Assembly (NCBI GenBank): GCA_913062735.1
Contig: CAJXWI010000170.1
Location: forward strand, 1-6,112
From: an uncultured Arcobacter sp.
Lineage (GTDB): Bacteria; Campylobacterota; Campylobacteria; Campylobacterales; Arcobacteraceae
Length of the DNA: 6,112 nucleotides
Direction: 5' to 3'
The notes under the pieces are model-generated. The model searched no databases, was not told the DNA's origin, and worked only from the letters and a program-made list of their open reading frames with translations. Position numbers and translations under genes: made by a program. The first letter of the stretch is position 1. Each line of letters starts with the position of its first letter. Below, one piece after another: positions 1-5,011 of the stretch.

Positions 1-29
1 TGGAGTTCAGACGTGTGCTCTTCCGATCT
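1..29. other. Residual Illumina TruSeq read-2 adapter (not genomic)
   Basis: Bases 1-29 match the TruSeq read-2 adapter lacking its first five bases. The reverse strand begins with the diagnostic AGATCGGAAGAGC. Genomic sequence starts at base 30. The frame of the leftward NicO gene stays open through the adapter by chance, so a gene caller would add about nine false residues to its C-terminus. The adapter marks a true contig end, so nothing can be said about what lies to the left. Confidence 0.97.
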
Positions 30-1085
30 CGTATTATCTTTTTTAGGAGTTTGACAAGATATACAAAAACAAGATTTTTTGTATATCTTATTATAAAGTA
101 TAAAAAAAGCAAGCAAAATAATTAACACAGCTGAAATCTTAGTAAGCATGTAAATTGAGTCATTTACAAAAGAATTTAAAAAAGAATCCAAAATAAAAAC
201 AGAAACCAGTACTAAAATAAAAGCCCCTAAAATATGAATGAATGCAGTAGCTAGGGATATTGCAAAAGCTTTAGATACAGATGTTTTATTAATTAAAAAG
301 TATGAAAAAGCTAAAGATTTCCCATGACCTGGGCCAATAGCATGAATTATTCCATAAATAAAAGATACAAAGAGCAAAAATACTAGGGCCAAATTGTCTT
401 TACCTTCTTTAATATTTTGTAAATATTCTTTAATTTTTAAAGAATAGTTTTGCAGATAAGAAGGTTCTTTTTTATCTTCTTTATTTACTGTAATTTTTAT
501 TTCTTCTTTTTCTTCTTGGGGTTTAATTATATTTGTAGTAGAAATTGTGAAAAGAATACCACTTAAATCACTTTCTTTTTGTGTATTAACGTGTTTAAAA
601 CTTGAATATTCTTTACTTATTTTTAAGTCAAAATATTGATTCTCATCAAAAACTTCGATGTCCAATTTATAATTATTTTTAATTTCTTTTTTTAGTTCTA
701 TACTATACGTTAAATGTAAACGCTCATTTTTTATATAAACATCATCGTCTAAAATGATATTTTTTTCAAGTTCTTTTTTTTCTTTATTTTCATAATAAAA
801 AATCTTTGTTAAATAATCTTTAGGTCGAACATAAGAAATGAAAGCATTATAGATATTCTCTATTTCATTTTTGTCCAATATTTTGTTGGTATTTTGATCA
901 TAAATTTGATTTAAACTTGTGGTAAATTCTTTTGATACTATCCATACAAAGTCTATTTTTTGAATATGTGTTTTAGTAGAGACTACGCTTACTAAAACAG
1001 AAGTTTTAGGAGTTGATAAAACACAGATATCACAAGCTAAAACAAAAGCTTGTAAAAAAAGTAAGAGAAATATTACTTTTTTCAT
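30..1085 (-). CDS. DUF1007-NicO fusion, probable zinc (or nickel/cobalt) permease, ZevA-ZevB-like; 3' end missing
   Basis: My translation is open from ATG 1085 to the contig end: 352 genomic residues with no stop. Residues 1-17 form a signal peptide ending before Cys18 (CDIC, with a weak lipobox). Residues about 20-180 are a DUF1007-type extracytoplasmic domain with an EF-hand-like loop at 63-74 (D, N, N, D and E at loop positions 1, 3, 5, 9 and 12). A charged linker (about 186-230) follows, then NicO membrane segments at about 233-249, 268-298 and 313-332. HAIGPGHGKS (248-257) and the FIHILGA motif (282-288) are NicO hallmarks. A CxCxxC cluster (339-344) follows segment 3, where NicO proteins often have a His-rich loop. 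The remaining membrane segments lie beyond the contig. NicO proteins move Ni, Co or Zn. Haemophilus ZevA (DUF1007) and ZevB (NicO) serve zinc, and the znuA and Fur-family neighbours favour zinc here. The ATG overlaps the znuA stop (TAATG) and lacks a clear ribosome-binding site, so translation is probably coupled. Confidence 0.88.
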
Positions 1086-2002
1086 TACTGTTGATTCTTG
1101 ATGATTTTAGCGATCTTTAGTAAGTTCTCATCCCATTTATATGCCAAAGAATCTACATTAAGAACATTTCCATTAATAGCTTTTGCAATCTTTTTTGCGG
1201 CGTTTTGTGAGAACTGAGGGCTTACAAAAAGTGTTTTTATATTATGCTCTTTTGCTTCTTTTACTAAAGCAATGATTTCTTTAACCTTGGGTTCTTTTCC
1301 TTCTTTCTCAACTGCAATTTGTTCTAAATGATATGCTTTTGCAAAATAGCTCCAAGAAGGATGAAAAACCATAAAGGTACTTTCTTTTTTATCTTTTAAA
1401 ATATCTTTTATTTTATTATCAAGAAGGGACAATTCTTCTATAAAAAAATTATAATTTTTTGTATAAAAGGTAGTATTTTTTGAATCTACTTTTATTAAAG
1501 CATCTAAGATATTTTTTGCATGAATCTTTACTAAAGAAGGATCGGTCCATGTATGAGGGTCAAGTCCTGTGTGTTCCTCTTCGTGTTTTTCATGATGTTC
1601 TTCTTCATGTTCTTCATGATGATCCTCTTCCTTAGTTTCTTCTTCGTGTTTTTCATGCTGCTCCTCTTCATGATGTTCATGTTCAAGCATTTCTAGTTTT
1701 TTAATGTTTTTAGAAGAGTCAATCATAAGCATTTTTTTATTTGAATAAGCAAACTTATCTAACCATGCATTTTCAAAAGGAACCCCTAAATAAAAATATA
1801 TTGTTGAGCTGTTTAGTTTTCTCATTTGAGAAGTTTTTGGAGAATACGTAGCAGGTGAAAATCCAGGTTTTACCATTACATTTACCTTGACTTTATTTTT
1901 TGCGATTTTTTCTACAAAATATTTTTGTGGAAAGATACTTACGGTGACATCGTACGCATATGTGTTTATTAGTAAAAATATTGAAATAAATATGAATCTC
2001 AT
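1085..2002 (-). CDS. znuA: Zinc ABC transporter substrate-binding protein, ZnuA family (cluster A-I)
   Basis: This 305-residue periplasmic metal-binding protein should capture zinc for an ABC importer. Residues 1-16 are a signal peptide (likely cleavage after TYA). The fold follows family order: VTVSIFPQKYFVEKIA (19-34), PGFSPATYSP (46-55), the interlobe region with a His/Glu-rich loop at 108-144 (12 His), LDPHTWTDP (147-155), VFHPSW (212-217) and VDSLA (283-287). The usual ligands are three His and one Asp or Glu. His150, His214 and Asp284 are present, but the first His (normally SPHTYEP) is Ala51. No znuB or znuC is visible; they could lie beyond the left contig end or elsewhere. The ATG at 2002 is supported by AAGGA (2014-2010) seven bases upstream. 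It is first in a leftward operon with the DUF1007-NicO gene, and an operator-like palindrome sits just upstream, so zinc-dependent repression is likely. A manganese-binding homologue is possible but less likely given the His-rich loop. Confidence 0.9.
   Translation of the reverse strand: MRFIFISIFLLINTYAYDVTVSIFPQKYFVEKIAKNKVKVNVMVKPGFSPATYSPKTSQMRKLNSSTIYFYLGVPFENAWLDKFAYSNKKMLMIDSSKNIKKLEMLEHEHHEEEQHEKHEEETKEEDHHEEHEEEHHEKHEEEHTGLDPHTWTDPSLVKIHAKNILDALIKVDSKNTTFYTKNYNFFIEELSLLDNKIKDILKDKKESTFMVFHPSWSYFAKAYHLEQIAVEKEGKEPKVKEIIALVKEAKEHNIKTLFVSPQFSQNAAKKIAKAINGNVLNVDSLAYKWDENLLKIAKIIKNQQ
1574..1672 (-). repeat. Imperfect direct repeat (63-bp period) coding the ZnuA His/Glu-rich loop
   Basis: Bases 1637-1672 and 1574-1609 are two 36-bp copies that match at 32 positions by eye. 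They encode HEEEQHEKHEEE (111-122) and HEEEHHEKHEEE (132-143). Offset is exactly 21 codons, so the frame is kept. It looks like an in-frame tandem duplication that lengthened the metal-binding loop. Confidence 0.75.
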
Positions 2003-2009
2003 TTTCTTG

Positions 2010-2014
2010 TCCTT
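2010..2014 (-). promoter_or_regulatory. Ribosome-binding site of znuA
   Basis: The reverse strand reads AAGGA seven bases before the ATG at 2002. It is the only clear Shine-Dalgarno sequence in the metal module and it fixes the znuA start. Confidence 0.75.
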
Positions 2015-2017
2015 TTT

Positions 2018-2032
2018 TGCAACTAAGGTGCA
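2018..2032. promoter_or_regulatory. Degenerate Fur-family operator at the znuA promoter
   Basis: TGCAACT-A-AGGTGCA is a 7-1-7 inverted repeat with one mismatch between arms. It is the same motif as the perfect palindrome centred 50 bp away. On the leftward strand it lies just after a TATATA -10-like element (2038-2033) and before the znuA ribosome-binding site, so a bound repressor would cover the transcription start. The 7-1-7 layout is typical of Fur-family sites; assignment to the adjacent regulator is inferred. Confidence 0.65.
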
Positions 2033-2038
2033 TATATA
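2033..2038 (-). promoter_or_regulatory. Possible -10 element for znuA and the NicO gene
   Basis: TATATA on the reverse strand lies about 31 bases before the znuA ATG. No good -35 is visible, which is common in Campylobacterota promoters. The region is AT-rich and other TATA-like hexamers (2043-2055) compete, so the exact position is uncertain. Confidence 0.35.
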
Positions 2039-2065
2039 AAAAGAATAATATATAAAAAAAGCTTA

Positions 2066-2084
2066 ACTGCAACTTAGTTGCAGT
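2066..2084. promoter_or_regulatory. Perfect 19-bp palindromic operator, probable Zur-type box
   Basis: ACTGCAACT-T-AGTTGCAGT is a perfect inverted repeat with 9-bp arms around T2075. Its core TGCAACT-T-AGTTGCA has the 7-1-7 form of Fur-family operators. It lies directly upstream of an extended -10 (2094-2102), covering where a -35 would be, so binding should block the regulator's own promoter. A second copy sits at the divergent znuA promoter. Confidence 0.75.
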
Positions 2085-2093
2085 CGATATTTA

Positions 2094-2102
2094 TGTTATA
2101 CT
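2094..2102 (+). promoter_or_regulatory. Extended -10 promoter of the Fur-family regulator gene
   Basis: TGTTATACT has the extended -10 form (TG, one base, then TATACT). Transcription would start at about 2108-2110, on or next to the ATG at 2108, predicting a leaderless or nearly leaderless mRNA. No Shine-Dalgarno sequence precedes that ATG, which fits. Confidence 0.55.
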
Positions 2103-2107
2103 TGCGC

Positions 2108-2488
2108 ATGAAAAATATTGAAGCCTTAGTATCAAATACAAACATAAAATTAACCTCTGCAAGAGTTGCTATCTTAGAAGTTTTTGCAAAAACTTCTAAA
2201 CCTTTATCTTATGAAGATATAAAAGAAGATTTGTTAATGGACAAAGCAACTTTTTATAGAAATATCTCTAAATTTGAAGAAGAAAACATTATAAATTCTT
2301 TTGAATCCAATGATAAAAAACGCTATTTTGAAATTAAAAAAAATGCTCATTCTCATTTTATATGTTCTCTTTGTTCAAAAGTAGAGTGTTTAAGTGAGCG
2401 TTCAAATATTGAGCTTCCTGGCTACAAAATTGAAAATGTTATTATTAAAGGTATTTGCCAAATATGTATGAATAAAAAAAATGATTAA
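2108..2488 (+). CDS. Fur-family transcriptional regulator, probable zinc repressor (Zur-like)
   Basis: This 126-residue metal-dependent DNA-binding protein has an N-terminal winged helix (about 10-76), with LTSARVAILEVF (15-26) and recognition-helix motif DKATFYRNISKFEEENII (45-62). The C-terminal dimerisation and metal domain carries HSHFICSLC (81-89). Cys86/Cys89 and Cys117/Cys120 form the two CxxC pairs of the structural zinc site, and His81, His83 and Glu93 are candidate sensory ligands. I chose ATG 2108. An in-frame TTG at 2078 lies inside the palindromic operator and ATG 2093 lies in the promoter; none of the three has a ribosome-binding site. Divergent zinc-uptake genes and paired operators point to Zur. 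Fur or PerR function cannot be excluded from sequence alone. The gene overlaps the next small gene by 8 bases and is probably autoregulated. Confidence 0.9.
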   Translation: MKNIEALVSNTNIKLTSARVAILEVFAKTSKPLSYEDIKEDLLMDKATFYRNISKFEEENIINSFESNDKKRYFEIKKNAHSHFICSLCSKVECLSERSNIELPGYKIENVIIKGICQICMNKKND

Positions 2489-2663
2489 AAACATCCTTCT
2501 TTTTATTGTTATATTTTTAGTTGGAAGTATGATTTTTTCATATTTACATGAAGATTATAACAGCATACAATTTGATGCTATTATTTTAGTATCTCTAATC
2601 TTTTTGTATTTTATCTTTAAAAAATTAAAAAAACTTCTAAATGATACAAATAAAAAAAACTAG
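2481..2663 (+). CDS. Small two-helix membrane protein of unknown function
   Basis: I do not recognise this 60-residue protein. It has two hydrophobic segments (about 5-22 and 31-46) around a short acidic loop (HEDYNSIQFD, 23-32), then a Lys-rich tail (47-60). The positive-inside rule predicts both ends in the cytoplasm. The ATG at 2481 overlaps the end of the regulator gene by 8 bases in another frame, with no clear ribosome-binding site, so its translation probably depends on re-initiation after the regulator. It shares the regulator's promoter and would share its control. A role in metal homeostasis is only suggested by position. The alternating charged and hydrophobic layout makes chance coding unlikely, but expression is unproven. 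Confidence 0.65.
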   Translation: MIKNILLFIVIFLVGSMIFSYLHEDYNSIQFDAIILVSLIFLYFIFKKLKKLLNDTNKKN

Positions 2664-2692
2664 GAGAATGGGAATTTTATAAAAAATTCTCG
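2664..2692. terminator. Stem-loop between convergent units, possible bidirectional terminator
   Basis: Rightward, bases 2669-2678 pair with 2683-2692 around the loop ATAA (core GAATTTT/AAAATTC, with two G-T wobbles further out), followed by the T-rich stretch TTTGTATTTT (2693-2702). Leftward, the alternative pairing GAGAAT/ATTCTC (2691-2686 with 2669-2664) is followed by CTAG and a run of eight T (2659-2652). It sits between the stop of the small membrane gene and the end of hutC, overlapping the last codons of hutC. The stem is AT-rich and may be weak. Confidence 0.55.
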
Positions 2693-3396
2693 TTTGTATT
2701 TTCCCACGATGAATTTAATTTATAACGTGAACTTGGGTAATAAAGTTTTGAATAAGATGCAATCTCATCATTTGAAGTAACTGTTCTTGATATTAATAAA
2801 CAAGGTTCTAAATCGTTAATATCCAAATACTCTTGAATGGTAGGACTAACTAAGGCTGCTTCAATGGTATTTGCGACTTTGTCAATAGGACATACTTTTT
2901 GCAAGTATTGTGTAGGAGTCGTATTTGTAAAATCTTGATCTATATAATGTGGTACGCAAGAAGGTTTAATATAACGTATATCAAAACGTACCGGAACATC
3001 ATTTTCTTTATGAATTATTTTAGAAATAAATATTTTTTGATCTTTTACTACATGTAAGATTTTTGATATTTCTTCATTGGCTTTAATTTCTTCTAAACAA
3101 AGCAAAACATTTGAGTATGTATTCCCTCTTTCTTTTATTTCATCTGCAATATTTTTTAAATCTAATATTGAGCTTTGAGAGATTTGTTTTTTCACAAAGG
3201 TTCCAAGTCGCGCAAAGCGTTCAACATACCCTTCTATTACTAATTCTGAAATAGCTTTATTAACAGTAGGCCTACTTGTTTTAAATTCTTCTAGCAGTTG
3301 CATTTCAGTGGGTATTTTTTCTCCCTCTTTGTATTCATGGTTTAGAATTTGTTTTATAATATGTTCTTTTATGATTTTAAACAGAGGTTGTTTCAT
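2677..3396 (-). CDS. hutC: Histidine utilisation repressor HutC (GntR family, UTRA domain)
   Basis: This 239-residue repressor should hold the hut genes off until urocanate, the HutH product, binds it. Residues 1-70 are a GntR winged helix (PLFKIIKEHI, GEKIPTEMQLLEEFKTSRPTV, then GYVERFARLGTFV). Residues about 80-228 are a UTRA effector domain with HutC-type motifs: HKENDVPVRFDIRYIKP, DFTNTTPTQYLQ, EPCLLISRT and YYPSSRYKL. I chose ATG 3396 because HutC proteins begin just before this PLF segment and AAGG (3405-3402) lies five bases upstream. An in-frame ATG at 3450 would add 18 atypical residues, has no ribosome-binding site and lies within a hairpin. The gene is last in the leftward hut operon, 72 bases after hutH, so it should be made with the enzymes it represses. 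Its end overlaps the convergent terminator. Confidence 0.92.
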   Translation of the reverse strand: MKQPLFKIIKEHIIKQILNHEYKEGEKIPTEMQLLEEFKTSRPTVNKAISELVIEGYVERFARLGTFVKKQISQSSILDLKNIADEIKERGNTYSNVLLCLEEIKANEEISKILHVVKDQKIFISKIIHKENDVPVRFDIRYIKPSCVPHYIDQDFTNTTPTQYLQKVCPIDKVANTIEAALVSPTIQEYLDINDLEPCLLISRTVTSNDEIASYSKLYYPSSRYKLNSSWENTNENFL

Positions 3397-3401
3397 GTGG
3401 G

Positions 3402-3405
3402 CCTT
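3402..3405 (-). promoter_or_regulatory. Weak ribosome-binding site that decides the hutC start
   Basis: AAGG on the reverse strand lies five bases before ATG 3396. The upstream ATG at 3450 has nothing comparable, which supports the shorter protein. Confidence 0.5.
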
Positions 3406-3428
3406 GAGCGATTTTTTATTTATTTTAT

Positions 3429-3457
3429 CACAAAGATGGTAAAAAACCATCTTTGTG
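3429..3457 (-). promoter_or_regulatory. Strong intergenic hairpin between hutH and hutC
   Basis: CACAAAGATGGT and ACCATCTTTGTG form a perfect 12-bp inverted repeat around a five-base loop (TTTTT on the transcribed strand). It starts 12 bases after the hutH stop. What follows leftward is A-rich (ATAAAATAAATAAAAAA), not a T-run, so it is not a standard intrinsic terminator. It could stabilise the hutUH message, lower hutC expression, or serve as a DNA site for HutC. The perfect arms make chance unlikely; the role is unknown. Confidence 0.7.
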
Positions 3458-3468
3458 GATCTATAAAC

Positions 3469-5001
3469 TTAAAAACTTGGCATTAAGTCACTTTTGATAA
3501 AATCATTGTATTTCCCTGAACGAACCACGATCATAGCTTTTTCTATATCATCTGTAAAATATCTGTCTTGCTCATAAAAACTCACTTCTTCTCGAATGAT
3601 TTTTTTAGCAGCTTCTATTTTATTTGTTGATTTATGGGGTGCTCTAAAATCCATACCTTGAGCAGCTGCTAATAATTCAATTCCTAATATACCAGCTGTA
3701 TTTTCAGCCATATCAGCTAATCTTCTTCCCGCATAAGTAGCCATAGAAACATGATCTTCTTGATTAGCAGATGTTGGAAGTGAATCCACACTTGAAGGAT
3801 GGGCTAAACATTTATTTTCACTAGCAAGTGCTGCCGAAGTAACTTGGGCTATCATAAAACCAGAATTAATTCCTCCATTATTTACTAAAAATGCAGGTAA
3901 TTGACTTAAATGTTTATCCACTAATAAAGCCATTCTTCGCTCACTTAAAGCTCCAATTTCAGCAATTGCTAAGGCTAAATTATCACTAGCAAAAGCAATA
4001 GGTTCAGCATGAAAGTTTCCACCAGAAATAACATCTCCTTCATTTACAAATATTAAAGGATTATCTGTCACGCCATTAGATTCTACTAATAAAGTATGAG
4101 CAGAGTTTCTGATTTGAGTTAAACAAGCCCCCATAACTTGAGGCTGACATCTAATAGAATACGGATCTTGTACACGGTCACAATTAACATGTGTTAAAGA
4201 AATCTCACTTTCTTTCTCTAATAAGTCCACATACATAGACGCAGCATCAATTTGTGTTTGATGCCCTCTTATTTCATGCACGCGTTTATCAAAAGGAGAA
4301 CGGCTTCCTAATACTGCTTCAGTTGTCATAGAACCTGCAACTACAGCAGATGCAAATAAATCTTCTGCATAAAATAAACCTTCAAGGGCAAAAGCAGTAG
4401 AAAGTTGTGTTCCATTTAATAAAGCCAAACCTTCTTTTGCTCCCAAAACAACAGTACTCATGCCTGCTTTTTCTAAACCCTCTTTTGCAGGAAGTATTTC
4501 ATTGTTATATTTAACATAACCATATCCTAATAAAATAGCTGCCATATGAGCAAGAGGTGCTAAATCTCCACTAGCACCCACTGAACCTTTTTTAGGAACA
4601 CAAGGATAAACTTCTTTATTAATTAAATCTATCAAAGCTTGAATGACTTTTAATCTAATTCCTGAAAATCCCAATGATAAAGAATTTATTTTTAATAAAA
4701 TCATTAAACGTACAGATGCATTTGAAATATATTCACCAATTCCTGCACTGTGAGATAATACAATTCTTTCTTGTAAATCTTCTAAATCTTCTTTTGCAAT
4801 TTTTGTATTAGCAAGCAGTCCAAAACCTGTATTTACTCCGTAAACAGTTTGGTCTTTTTCAACTATGTCTAAAATAGTCTTATTTGCTGCTGCTATTTTG
4901 TCTTCCGCACTCTTATCTAAGGTAACAAAAGTTTGTTCATTTTTTACTCTTCTAAGGTCTTGAAGCGTTAACTTTCCTGGTACTAAATTTAATTTAAACA
5001 T
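3469..5001 (-). CDS. hutH: Histidine ammonia-lyase (EC 4.3.1.3)
   Basis: This cytoplasmic enzyme deaminates L-histidine to urocanate and ammonia, the first step of histidine breakdown. Its 510 residues match the usual length. Ala143-Ser144-Gly145 in [11 protein letters not shown] is the triad that cyclises to the MIO cofactor. The other active-site residues known from the Pseudomonas enzyme appear one number later: Tyr54, His84, Asn196, Gln278, Tyr281, Arg284, Phe330 and Glu415. The motifs [15 protein letters not shown] and [11 protein letters not shown] are family signatures, and with the hut neighbours they separate it from phenylalanine or tyrosine ammonia-lyases and aminomutases. ATG 5001 is supported by AGGA (5011-5008), which overlaps the hutU stop; only eight bases separate the two genes, so they are co-transcribed and probably coupled. 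The gene is intact. Confidence 0.97.
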   Translation of the reverse strand: MFKLNLVPGKLTLQDLRRVKNEQTFVTLDKSAEDKIAAANKTILDIVEKDQTVYGVNTGFGLLANTKIAKEDLEDLQERIVLSHSAGIGEYISNASVRLMILLKINSLSLGFSGIRLKVIQALIDLINKEVYPCVPKKGSVGASGDLAPLAHMAAILLGYGYVKYNNEILPAKEGLEKAGMSTVVLGAKEGLALLNGTQLSTAFALEGLFYAEDLFASAVVAGSMTTEAVLGSRSPFDKRVHEIRGHQTQIDAASMYVDLLEKESEISLTHVNCDRVQDPYSIRCQPQVMGACLTQIRNSAHTLLVESNGVTDNPLIFVNEGDVISGGNFHAEPIAFASDNLALAIAEIGALSERRMALLVDKHLSQLPAFLVNNGGINSGFMIAQVTSAALASENKCLAHPSSVDSLPTSANQEDHVSMATYAGRRLADMAENTAGILGIELLAAAQGMDFRAPHKSTNKIEAAKKIIREEVSFYEQDRYFTDDIEKAMIVVRSGKYNDFIKSDLMPSF

Positions 5002-5007
5002 TTTTAA

Positions 5008-5011
5008 TCCT
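5008..5011 (-). promoter_or_regulatory. hutH ribosome-binding site overlapping the hutU stop codon
   Basis: The reverse strand reads TAGGATTAAAAATG: AGGA begins inside the hutU TAG and lies six bases before the hutH ATG. A ribosome ending hutU would be placed to start hutH. Confidence 0.75.

Noticed and set aside
1..29. C-terminal continuation of the NicO protein into the first 29 bases
   Set aside because: The sequence is adapter; the open frame there is accidental.
1574..1681. CRISPR-like or minisatellite array
   Set aside because: There are only two copies, with an in-frame 63-bp period inside znuA; it is a coding repeat of the His/Glu loop.
2078..2107. Longer Fur-family protein starting at TTG 2078 or ATG 2093
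   Set aside because: The TTG lies inside the palindromic operator and the ATG at 2093 overlaps the -10 element. The family N-terminus fits ATG 2108.
3397..3450. Eighteen extra N-terminal residues of HutC from ATG 3450
   Set aside because: They fall partly within a perfect hairpin, lack a ribosome-binding site and do not resemble HutC N-termini, which begin just before the PLF segment.
3429..3457. Intrinsic terminator after hutH
   Set aside because: No T-run follows on either strand, so it is recorded as a hairpin of unknown role.
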